Under the pieces are notes generated by a model that worked only from the letters and a program-made list of their open reading frames with translations, was not told the DNA's origin and did not search any database. Positions 8,505-15,523 of a DNA stretch of 64,000 bases are shown here, in pieces. Numbering within the stretch: the first letter of the stretch is position 1; each line of letters starts with the position of its first letter. The stretch covers positions 92,580-156,579 of the forward strand of contig NZ_CDBO01000040.1 in assembly GCF_000819885.1 (NCBI RefSeq), read 5' to 3'. Source of the DNA: Aeromonas fluvialis. GTDB taxonomy: Bacteria; Pseudomonadota; Gammaproteobacteria; Enterobacterales; Aeromonadaceae. Made by a program: the position numbers and the translations under genes.

Positions 8505-9638
8505 TCAGCCCTTGAGCTGATAGAGTGCCGCCACGTTGCGCGCAGTGAGCTGAATATTGGTGCTGGCCGTCTCCAGCGCCTCCGGCAGGGACATGGCGCG
8601 GTTGACCACGGCGAACACCGCATCCAGCCCGTGCTCATGGACCACACCACAGTCATCGGTCAGGCAACCCGAAATACCGATCACCGGCTTGCCGAACTGC
8701 TTGGCACAGCGTGCGACACCGATGGGGGTCTTGCCGTGAATGGTCTGGCTGTCGATGCGGCCCTCACCGGTGATGACCAGGTCCGCATCGGCCACTTCCT
8801 CAGCCAGCTTCAGGGCTTCAATCACGATCTGGATGCCGGGCTTGAGCTCGGCACCGAGCAGGCCAACCAGCGCGGCGCCCATGCCACCGGCAGCGCCCGC
8901 CCCCGGAATATCCTTCACCTGCTTGCCGAGGGCCTGCTCGATGCAGTCGGCATAGCGGGAGAGGTTGGCATCGAGCTGCGCTACCATCGTCGGGGTCGCC
9001 CCCTTTTGCGGGCCAAACACTGCCGAGGCGCCTTTCGGGCCACACAGCGGGTTGTCCACATCGCACGCTACCTCGATAACCAAATCGCTCAAGCGCGGAT
9101 CCAGACCGCTCAGATCGATGGTCGTCAGCTCACCGAGACCTCGACCGCCCAACGCGATGGCAGAGCCATCGGCTGTGAGCAACTTGCCGCCGAGCGCCTG
9201 GATCATGCCGGCACCGCCATCATTGGTGGCACTGCCGCCGATACCGAGGATGAGGTGTTTCACCCCCATCTCCAGCGCAGCCAGGATCAGCTCGCCGGTG
9301 CCGACGCTGGAGGTGTTCAGCGGATTGCGCAGTTCCGGCGCCACCAGATGGATGCCGGAGGCGGCGGCCATCTCGATGACGGCGCGCTCGCCATCCCCTA
9401 GCAAACCGACGAAGCCCTGAACCTTATTGCCGAGCGGGGCGGTCACCTCGACCGGCAGGATGCGGCCACCGGTGGCATCCACCAGGGATTGCACCGTGCC
9501 TTCGCCGCCATCGGCCATCGGCAATTTGACGTAGGTGGCACTCGGCAACACCTGCTTGAAACCGGCCTCGATGGCATCGGCCACCGCCATGGCGCTGAGG
9601 CTCTCCTTGAATGAATCGGGGGCGATCACAATTTTCAT
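8505..9638 (-). CDS. Glycerate 2-kinase (GarK/GlxK family)
   Basis: Phosphorylates D-glycerate to 2-phosphoglycerate with ATP, feeding glycolysis. The 377-aa product matches family length and shows the N-terminal APDSFKESLSA (residues 6-16), KLPMADGGEGTVQSLV, the glycine-rich LGIGGSATNDGGAGM, GAAGGMGAAL and ITGEGRIDSQTIHGKTPIG. It follows the GntP-type permease by 9 bases on the same strand, and a CdaR-type regulator lies further upstream, so it forms a glycerate or sugar-acid unit. I leave the symbol empty because garK and glxK cannot be separated from sequence alone. Confidence 0.93.
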   Translation of the reverse strand: MKIVIAPDSFKESLSAMAVADAIEAGFKQVLPSATYVKLPMADGGEGTVQSLVDATGGRILPVEVTAPLGNKVQGFVGLLGDGERAVIEMAAASGIHLVAPELRNPLNTSSVGTGELILAALEMGVKHLILGIGGSATNDGGAGMIQALGGKLLTADGSAIALGGRGLGELTTIDLSGLDPRLSDLVIEVACDVDNPLCGPKGASAVFGPQKGATPTMVAQLDANLSRYADCIEQALGKQVKDIPGAGAAGGMGAALVGLLGAELKPGIQIVIEALKLAEEVADADLVITGEGRIDSQTIHGKTPIGVARCAKQFGKPVIGISGCLTDDCGVVHEHGLDAVFAVVNRAMSLPEALETASTNIQLTARNVAALYQLKG

Positions 9639-9647
9639 AGCAATTCC

Positions 9648-10919
9648 TTAGGCGAGGCCAAACACGCCAAACATCAGGGTGGAGACGGTAGCAATGGTCA
9701 GACCGACCGCCGTCTCGTAGGGGATCAGCTTGAGACGCTCGCCCACTCCCATGTGGACGCTGCCACCGGTCGCATGAAAGAAGGAGCCGTGCGGCATGTG
9801 GTCAAACACGGTGGCACCGGCGTGGATCATGGCGGCGCCTGCCAGACCGCTGACACCCAGTTCAAGCAGGGTGGAGCTGAAGACGTTGGAGGCCACCACG
9901 GTACCGGCAGTAGTCGAGGCGGTTGCCAGCGACATCAGGGCACCGGAGATGGGGGCCAGCAGGTAGGAGGGCAGACCGGAGGCGGTCAGGCCGCTGATCA
10001 GCACATCCTTCAGGCCGGAGTTGGCGATGATGCCGGCCAGGGTACCTGTACCCAGCAGCATGATGGCAACCGGTGCCATGCGGGCCAGACCCGAGACCGC
10101 AAACTGGTTCACCTTGGTGAACTTGCCCATCATCAGGGCGCCGACCAGGCCACCGAGGGGCAGCGCGATGAGCGGATCCACCACGATACCGGCAACCGGG
10201 CGCAGGGCCAGCAGCAGGATGGCGACCAGCGGTGCACTAATGGCAGCGGCAAAGCCAGGCAACTTGCCCCCCTTGAAGCTCACCACCTCGTCGGCTCCGA
10301 CCTTGCTGCCCCTATTATTGAGGCGCTTGGCCAGCCAATAGGCCATCACCAGACCGAACAGACCCGGGATGATGCCCGCCGCCATCACCGACGTGAGGGG
10401 CAGATGGAAGGCGTCGGCCGCCGCAATGGCGTTGGGGTTGGGGGACATGACGTTACCCGCCTTGCCGCCACCGACCATTGCCAGCAGGATCGCCGCCTTG
10501 GAGAGGTCGGCACGACGGGCGATGGCCAAGGCAATCGGGGCAACCGTGATGACGGCCACGTCCACGAACACGCCGACCGCGGTCAGGATCAGGGTGGCCA
10601 GTGCCAGCGCAAGCAGGGCACGGGTTTCACCGAGCTTCTTGACGATGGTTTCGGCGATGGTGGTGGCCGCGCCCGATTCAATCAGCACGCCCGCCAGCAC
10701 ACCGGCCGCCAGAATCCGCATCACGGCGGTAGTGATCCCCTGGGCGCCGCCGATCATCAGGGCGACGGTCTGGGTCAGGTCGGCACCGCCAATCAGACCA
10801 CCGGCCAGGGCACCGACGATCATGCCGTAAGCGGGCGGCACCTTCTTCAGAATGAGGATGATGGCGATGGAGAGCGCAGCGATGGCGCCAAGGGCTGTAA
10901 CCGGGATCATGACGGACAC
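9648..10919 (-). CDS. GntP family gluconate/glycerate permease
   Basis: A 423-aa inner-membrane transporter with about twelve hydrophobic helices. It opens with MSVMIPVTALGAIAALSIAIILIL and contains the GntP block KVPPAYGMIVGALAGGLIGG. Other marks are GNVMSPNPNAIAAADAF and the C-terminal HAGATVFDHMPHGSFFHATGG, also typical of the family. GntP members carry gluconate and other sugar acids by proton symport. The adjacent glycerate kinase suggests glycerate or a related aldonic or hydroxy acid as substrate, though this is inference. Its start follows a 109-base gap that holds an inverted repeat (10970-10987), a possible operator site. Confidence 0.9.
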   Translation of the reverse strand: MSVMIPVTALGAIAALSIAIILILKKVPPAYGMIVGALAGGLIGGADLTQTVALMIGGAQGITTAVMRILAAGVLAGVLIESGAATTIAETIVKKLGETRALLALALATLILTAVGVFVDVAVITVAPIALAIARRADLSKAAILLAMVGGGKAGNVMSPNPNAIAAADAFHLPLTSVMAAGIIPGLFGLVMAYWLAKRLNNRGSKVGADEVVSFKGGKLPGFAAAISAPLVAILLLALRPVAGIVVDPLIALPLGGLVGALMMGKFTKVNQFAVSGLARMAPVAIMLLGTGTLAGIIANSGLKDVLISGLTASGLPSYLLAPISGALMSLATASTTAGTVVASNVFSSTLLELGVSGLAGAAMIHAGATVFDHMPHGSFFHATGGSVHMGVGERLKLIPYETAVGLTIATVSTLMFGVFGLA

Positions 10920-10969
10920 CTTGAATGGGAGTGAATGGCCCCCATTATGGCGATCCGCAATCAGAATTC

Positions 10970-10987
10970 TTTGGTCAAATAACCAAA
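10970..10987. promoter_or_regulatory. Inverted repeat upstream of the glycerate permease
   Basis: TTTGGT (10970-10975), a six-base spacer CAAATA and ACCAAA (10982-10987) form a perfect 6-6-6 palindrome, 50 bases before the permease start in an AT-rich stretch. By position it may bind the CdaR-type regulator encoded just upstream. This is an inference; no known consensus was matched. Confidence 0.4.
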
Positions 10988-11028
10988 TATTGCGTCACAA
11001 AAAAGACGTAATTTGTTTATTTGTACAA

Positions 11029-12144
11029 TCACAAATCGAGATTGAGGCCGAGATAGAGCAAGAATTTGTCATCTAACTTATTGAAATTCAAACCGGTTAT
11101 CTGCTCGATCCGGCTTAGTCGATAACGCAGGGTATTAGGGTGGATAAACAGGGCGTCGGCACAGCGATGCAGATCACAATCCTGCAAGAAATAGTGGCGC
11201 AGCGTTTTCAGTAGCGTTCCCTTTGCATCCTCTCGCGCCAGCTTCTGCAGCGGGGTGCGCAGCTGATCCGCCTGCCAGGAATCCGCCAGACTCCCCAGTA
11301 ACACCGGCAGCCGATAATCCTCGAAGAAGTAGACCTGCTTGCGCGGAGCCTGGCGCATGCCACGACGCAAGGTATCCCGCGCGGTCTGGTAGGAGCGCGC
11401 CAGCCCGTCGGTGCCGGCGAAGTAATCGCCCACCGCAATATGCACCTTGAAGTGGGGAATACGGGCCAGCAACTGCTTGATGCGGCTGCGTTCCTGCGCC
11501 GATTGCCAGAGGCCATCGCTGAGCTGAGCGGGCTTGAGCACCACGATTTCGTCCAGCCCGTTGATGGCCACCAGATTGTCCCGCTCCGGATTTTCCAGCT
11601 GATGGACCAGCTCCCGCAGGCGAGCGGGATCGGCCTCCTCCAGCGCCAGCACCGCCACCACCCGTGGCTGGGCCAGATCCAGCCCGAGAAAGCGGGCCGC
11701 CTGCAGCAACTGATCGCCCCGCCCCTCGCCACGAATAAGCTGCAGTACCAGCTCCTCCTTGTGGCGCTTGTCCCACTGCAACTGCTCGGTGAGCGCTGCC
11801 TGCTCGAGGATCAGCTCGGCGGTCATCCGCACCAGCTCGGCATAAGCGCGCACAACGTCCGGCTCACCGGAGATGCCGATGACCCCGATCAGCGCCCCCT
11901 GATAGGTAATGGGCAGGTTGATGCCGGGGCGCACCCCCTTGAGCTCGCGGGCGGTCGCTTCGCTGATCTCCACCACCCGGTTCTCGGTGAGCGCCAGCAC
12001 AGCCCCCTCATGACGCTGGTGGAGCCGCTCCGGATTGCCGGACGCAATGATAAGACCGCGCTCATCCATCACGTTGACCGAGAACGACAGGATCTTCATC
12101 GCTCTGCTGACAATCTGCTGCGCGAGTGTGTCATTTAGCTGCAT
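11029..12144 (-). CDS. CdaR-type sugar diacid/glycerate transcriptional regulator
   Basis: A 371-aa activator of the CdaR (SdaR) family. The N-terminal sugar-diacid recognition domain starts MQLNDTLAQQIVSRAMKIL and contains NVMDERGLIIASG and HEGAVLALTENRVVEI. A GGDEF-like middle region follows, and the C-terminal helix-turn-helix is seen in the PucR-type DCDLHRCADALFIHPNTLRYRLSRIEQITG near residues 320-350. In E. coli CdaR responds to D-glycerate and activates the galactarate, glucarate and glycerate genes. The ATG at 12144 is chosen over a longer frame because GGAGA precedes it and the protein then starts as the family does. It is upstream of, and co-directional with, the permease and kinase. 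Confidence 0.88.
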   Translation of the reverse strand: MQLNDTLAQQIVSRAMKILSFSVNVMDERGLIIASGNPERLHQRHEGAVLALTENRVVEISEATARELKGVRPGINLPITYQGALIGVIGISGEPDVVRAYAELVRMTAELILEQAALTEQLQWDKRHKEELVLQLIRGEGRGDQLLQAARFLGLDLAQPRVVAVLALEEADPARLRELVHQLENPERDNLVAINGLDEIVVLKPAQLSDGLWQSAQERSRIKQLLARIPHFKVHIAVGDYFAGTDGLARSYQTARDTLRRGMRQAPRKQVYFFEDYRLPVLLGSLADSWQADQLRTPLQKLAREDAKGTLLKTLRHYFLQDCDLHRCADALFIHPNTLRYRLSRIEQITGLNFNKLDDKFLLYLGLNLDL

Positions 12145-12341
12145 AACATCTCCGGACAAGGGACGACTGGTGGCCCGCCAACCCGCAGCGGGAAGGCAAA
12201 GATGCCACATCATCAAGACAAGCGAGAAGGGGATCGCTAGAATAGGCCACTTTACCCGATGTGTGCCCCGCCATGGAGCAGGAACTTGGTGCTGTCACCT
12301 CTGCCCGGGCAGGCCCATCCCTCCGAAATATGGACTCTGCT

Positions 12342-12716
12342 ATGGATTATGAATTTCGCCGCGACCCGTTCGGTGGCTATCGCGCCCGGTTCTCCATGGG
12401 CCACGAGGCCATCGGTCAGTGGTTGATCGACGAAGTGGGCAAGGATGAAGAGAAGATCGACGAACTTTTCACCATCATCGATCAGCTCTCCAACCGCACC
12501 CGCACTGAGTACCGGCTGCTTGGTGGCGATTACTCACTGCTGCTAACCCACGAAGAGGCGGAGGTGAAGGCCAACGCCCTTAATATCGAGCTGGACGAGG
12601 ATCTCGACGATCTCGCCTACTACGATGATGAACAGCTGGCCATGTGCGGGCTGGAAGACTTTGCCCAGGTGCTCACCTCCTGGCGCGCCTTTATCCGTAA
12701 CGAGGATATGGGCTGA
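12342..12716 (+). CDS. yacL: YacL family protein (UPF0231)
   Basis: A 124-aa cytoplasmic protein. The opening MDYEFRRDPFGGYRARFSMGHEAIGQWL, listed here only in part, and the later AYYDDEQLAMCGLEDFAQVL parallel E. coli YacL, whose function is not known. The start at 12342 is placed at MDYEF because E. coli YacL begins there; an in-frame ATG four codons earlier (12330) is a possible alternative, and neither has a strong ribosome site. It is divergent from the CdaR-type gene with a gap of about 200 bases and is followed by a small unknown gene. Confidence 0.85.
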   Translation: MDYEFRRDPFGGYRARFSMGHEAIGQWLIDEVGKDEEKIDELFTIIDQLSNRTRTEYRLLGGDYSLLLTHEEAEVKANALNIELDEDLDDLAYYDDEQLAMCGLEDFAQVLTSWRAFIRNEDMG

Positions 12717-12737
12717 TTGACCCCGTTTTGCCAATTC

Positions 12738-12760
12738 AGGCCGACCGCCATGGTCGGCCT
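12738..12760. terminator. Hairpin between yacL and the next gene
   Basis: AGGCCGACC (12738-12746) pairs with GGTCGGCCT (12752-12760) around a 5-base loop. There is no clear T-tract (TACCAACC follows), so it may be a weak terminator or a processing/attenuation structure. The next gene starts 22 bases on. Confidence 0.45.
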
Positions 12761-12781
12761 TACCAACCAACAGGATTGACT

Positions 12782-13078
12782 ATGTCTATTTACGATTTTG
12801 ATGACGAACTGCCGGAAGACGAAGAACAGGAATCCACCAAGAAAGTCGCTGCGCCTGCCAAGAAGAAAGGCAAGCAGGTGATGAACACCCAGGTCAACCT
12901 GAGCCCGCGCGATGCCAGCCGCCTCAACGGCATGCACGTTGAAGCCATCACCACCCTGGACGACGTCAGCCTGCCGAAGAACGTCATCTTCAAGGCTGGC
13001 CTGATCGCCCTGGGTGAGCTGGAAGCCAGCAAGCGCGCCGATATCATCGCCCGCGTGATCGCCGAATCCGGCCGCTAA
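12782..13078 (+). CDS. Small hypothetical protein with acidic head and lysine-rich linker, 98 aa
   Basis: I do not recognise this protein by name. It begins at ATG 12782 after AACAGG. Residues 4-19 are strongly acidic (DFDDELPEDEEQES), residues 20-34 are lysine-rich (KKVAAPAKKKGKQ), and the rest looks like a compact alpha domain with a short strand (MNTQVNLSPRDASRLNGM) followed by two helices ending EASKRADIIARVIAESGR. The strand-helix-helix layout is reminiscent of ribbon-helix-helix DNA binders, but that is only a guess. It is followed by a strong terminator, and codon use matches its neighbours, so the gene is likely real. Confidence 0.6.
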   Translation: MSIYDFDDELPEDEEQESTKKVAAPAKKKGKQVMNTQVNLSPRDASRLNGMHVEAITTLDDVSLPKNVIFKAGLIALGELEASKRADIIARVIAESGR

Positions 13079-13142
13079 ATCGCCCGGAGAATGGACGCGC
13101 CAGCGAATTGTCCATTCCGCCCCATCTCCGCTGGCACAACAT

Positions 13143-13172
13143 AAAAAGCCGGAGCCACTGCTCCGGCTTTTT
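13143..13172. terminator. Bidirectional terminator between convergent genes
   Basis: GCCGGAGC (13148-13155) pairs with GCTCCGGC (13160-13167) with a CACT loop. It is flanked by five A on the left and five T on the right, so it can serve the 98-aa gene on the plus strand and the helicase gene on the minus strand. Confidence 0.85.
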
Positions 13173-13212
13173 ATGTTGCACGGTTACCCATCCGCAGGCC
13201 AGCGCCTGACGG

Positions 13213-14442
13213 TCAGTTGCGCGGCGTCTTGCCCTTGAACTGCTTGACGCTGCGCTTGGCCTGGGTACGGCGATTGGCCTGCTTGTCGCGGGGCGGGCGC
13301 TTGCCCGCGCCACTCGAAGGCTGGTCCGTCACCGGGAAGCCAGCCAGCTCGCTTACCGGCAATTCACGGCCGGTCAGGGCACGGATCGCGCTCAGCATCT
13401 CGGCTTCAGCGTGACAAGTGAGCGAGAGGGCCAGACCGCTTCGCCCGGCCCGGGCGGTACGGCCGATGCGGTGCACATAAACGGGGGCACTGGCCGGCAA
13501 GTCCAGATTGATCACCACCGGCAGCGCCTCCACATGGATGCCGCGCGCCATCAGGTCGGTGGCCACCAGCACCCGAACCTTGCCCTCTTTGAAGTCACCA
13601 AGCGCCTGCTCGCGCACCGCCTGCTCCTTCTCACCGTGCAGGGCCGCCACAGCAATCCCCGCCTTGGCCAGCTTGCGGGCCACCCCGTCGGCATCGTCCC
13701 TCGCACTGATAAAGACCAGCACCTGTGGCCACTCGTGGGCCTTGATCAGGCTGATGAGCGTCGGCACCTTGCTGCTCTTGTTGACCAGATAGAGCTGCTC
13801 CTCGATATCATCGGCCACGCTGTTGCGGGGATCCGCTTCGACTCGCAGTGGATCCGTCAACAGACCTGCCGCCACCTCATCCAGCTCGGCTGGCAGGGTG
13901 GCAGAGAAGAGCAGGGTCTGACGCCTGGTGGGCATGGCCTTGATCAGCCACTGGATATCGGGCCAAAAGCCCATCTCCAGCAGGCGATCCGCCTCGTCCA
14001 GTACGAGGGCTCGCACTCCGGCAAGGGTCAACCGCTGCTGACCCAGCAGATCCCGCAGTCGCCCCGGGGTCGCCACCAGCAGTTGCGGCCCCTGTGCCAG
14101 CTCGGCCTGTTGCTGCTCCTGCGCCACTCCACCGCACAGGGTCACCAGTCGCATCCCCAACGCTTCGGCAAGACCTTGCAGCACCCCGCTCACCTGAGCG
14201 GCCAGCTCGCGGGTCGGCACCAGCACCACACCCTGTACCTCTGAGATGGCGGGATCCAGCCGCTGCAACAGCGGCAGGCCAAACGCCAGGGTTTTACCAC
14301 TGCCGGTGCGGGCCAACGCCAGCAGATCCCGCTCAGCCAGCGCGGCAGGGATCGCCAGTTGCTGCACCCGGGTCGGGTGCTTGAGGTCAGTTGGCAAGGC
14401 CGCCAGCAGGGCAGGCGCGAGGGCGAGTTCGTTAAAGGTCAT
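13213..14442 (-). CDS. DEAD-box RNA helicase, RhlE-like
   Basis: An ATP-dependent RNA helicase of 410 aa, probably acting in ribosome assembly or RNA turnover. Motifs in order are the Q-motif region (HPTRVQQLAIP), motif I ARTGSGKT (44-51), PTREL (76-80), TPGR near 125-128, DEAD (149-152), SAT near 179, and the C-terminal ATDLMARGIH and HRIGRTARAG. The tail after residue 375 is basic (GAGKRPPRDKQANRRTQAKRS), typical of RhlE-type proteins. The ATG at 14442 (MTFNEL) fits the family start; the upstream open frame has no homology. Assignment to a named helicase is uncertain. Confidence 0.88.
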   Translation of the reverse strand: MTFNELALAPALLAALPTDLKHPTRVQQLAIPAALAERDLLALARTGSGKTLAFGLPLLQRLDPAISEVQGVVLVPTRELAAQVSGVLQGLAEALGMRLVTLCGGVAQEQQQAELAQGPQLLVATPGRLRDLLGQQRLTLAGVRALVLDEADRLLEMGFWPDIQWLIKAMPTRRQTLLFSATLPAELDEVAAGLLTDPLRVEADPRNSVADDIEEQLYLVNKSSKVPTLISLIKAHEWPQVLVFISARDDADGVARKLAKAGIAVAALHGEKEQAVREQALGDFKEGKVRVLVATDLMARGIHVEALPVVINLDLPASAPVYVHRIGRTARAGRSGLALSLTCHAEAEMLSAIRALTGRELPVSELAGFPVTDQPSSGAGKRPPRDKQANRRTQAKRSVKQFKGKTPRN

Positions 14443-14643
14443 GGCGTTACGCAGATATCGGCAGAGTGAAGAGGTGGAGGCGAAGTCTAGTGAGCGGGGA
14501 GAGAGAAGTAAAACCCAATCCATCATGACCTGCGCAGAGAGAGGGAGGACGACACCAGTTCTGACACCTGGCGAAGAGAGAGCTGTCATGATCGGACACA
14601 TCACCATACTGCTGCTGATAATCGCGCAGCGTGGCGAGCAACA

Positions 14644-14799
14644 ATGCCGCCGAACAGGCCAAACCGGAGCGAATTGTTAATCCTCATCCCGGTGAACGGC
14701 CGGGCCGCTCAATACCGACAAGAGGGGACCATTCATGATGTGGTGCGCGCCATCGAGCAACTTGCCGCGACCGGCACAAGCCCACTGGCAGAACCATAA
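14644..14799 (+). CDS. Candidate small protein, 51 aa
   Basis: An ATG at 14644 opens a 51-codon frame whose stop TAA (14797-14799) runs straight into the stem of a rho-independent terminator. The product has a short hydrophobic stretch ELLILIPVNG and a helix-like end HDVVRAIEQLAATG. No clear ribosome site precedes the ATG, and I recognise no family. The abutting terminator is the best argument for expression, but it also serves tpx on the other strand. This could instead be a remnant of the 3' end of a larger gene. Confidence 0.25.
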   Translation: MPPNRPNRSELLILIPVNGRAAQYRQEGTIHDVVRAIEQLAATGTSPLAEP

Positions 14800-14823
14800 A
14801 AATCCCGCCGAAGCGGGATTTTT
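14798..14823. terminator. Bidirectional terminator downstream of tpx
   Basis: AAATCCCGC pairs with GCGGGATTT across a CGAA tetraloop (14809-14812), with A-rich and T-rich flanks. It ends tpx (minus strand), 16 bases past its stop, and any plus-strand transcript coming through 14644-14799. Confidence 0.85.
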
Positions 14824-14838
14824 GTCGACCTGACGCGA

Positions 14839-15339
14839 TTACAGCACGGCCAGCGCCGCGGCGTAGTTCGGCTCGTCGGCCACTTCGGCGACCAGCTCGC
14901 TGTGCAGCACCTTGTCATGCTCATCCAGCACCACGATGGCGCGAGCGGTCAGCCCGACCAGCGGACCGGAGGAGAAGGCAACCCCGTAATCCTCCATGAA
15001 AGCCGCACCACGCAGGGTGGAGAGGGTCACCACCTTGTCCAGCCCTTCGGCGCCGCAGAAACGGGACTGGGCGAACGGCAGATCGGCGGAGATGCAGAGC
15101 ACGACTGTGTTATCCAGCGCGCTGGCCTGCTCGTTGAACTTGCGCACAGAGGTCGCGCAGGTAGGGGTATCAACGCTCGGGAAGATGTTCAGGATTTTGC
15201 GCTGACCGGCAAAGCTTGCCAGGGTCACGTCGGAGAGATCCTTGGCCACCAGGGAGAAGGGCTTGGCTTGCTCACCGGCGACCGGGAAGTGACCAGCGAC
15301 GGAAACCGGGTTGCCTTGCAGAGTGACTGAGTTGCTCAT
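14839..15339 (-). CDS. tpx: Thiol peroxidase Tpx
   Basis: A 166-aa atypical 2-Cys peroxiredoxin that reduces lipid and alkyl hydroperoxides using thioredoxin. The peroxidatic cysteine is C61 in [10 protein letters not shown] and the resolving cysteine is C95 in SRFCGAEGL, the same positions as in E. coli Tpx. The N-terminus [19 protein letters not shown] is standard. No signal peptide is visible in the sequence, so a cytoplasmic location is likely. The gene is monocistronic, with a terminator immediately downstream and a divergent metal ATPase upstream. Confidence 0.96.
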   Translation of the reverse strand: MSNSVTLQGNPVSVAGHFPVAGEQAKPFSLVAKDLSDVTLASFAGQRKILNIFPSVDTPTCATSVRKFNEQASALDNTVVLCISADLPFAQSRFCGAEGLDKVVTLSTLRGAAFMEDYGVAFSSGPLVGLTARAIVVLDEHDKVLHSELVAEVADEPNYAAALAVL

Positions 15340-15436
15340 GTGTTATGTCCTTTATTGGTGTAGTAAAAATCCGGGTGATCAGTATAGGGGCGGCGGGACC
15401 AGAGAAACACCCGCGAAGACAAGGGATATAAAGGGG

Positions 15437-15468
15437 TTGACCTTGGACTTAACACCAAGGTTTAGACT
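15437..15468 (+). promoter_or_regulatory. MerR-family metal-responsive promoter/operator of zntA
   Basis: A -35 TTGACC (15437-15442) and -10 TAGACT (15463-15468) are separated by 20 bp, longer than the normal 17. Centred in the spacer is the palindrome ACCTTGG (15440-15446) and CCAAGGT (15455-15461). A stretched spacer with a central dyad is the hallmark of MerR-type activators such as ZntR, CueR or PbrR. It lies 56 bases before the ATPase start. No merR-type gene is in the window, so the regulator is encoded elsewhere. Confidence 0.75.
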
Positions 15469-15523
15469 CCTTCTCGGTAATCAGGGATCTCGCAGGGGCG
15501 GGATCCATCAAGAGGGACTCATC

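Larger units (their letters stand above)
14443..14838. other. Intergenic region between helicase and tpx
   Basis: About 400 bases lie between the helicase start and the tpx stop, and include the likely helicase promoter region at the left. The only structured content is a possible 51-codon plus-strand ORF (14644-14799) that ends right at a terminator. Nothing else was recognised. Confidence 0.5.

Noticed and set aside
9753..10934. 393-codon plus-strand ORF opposite the permease
   Set aside because: Composition is Gly/His/Gln-rich as expected for the complement of a membrane-protein gene, and no start signal is present.
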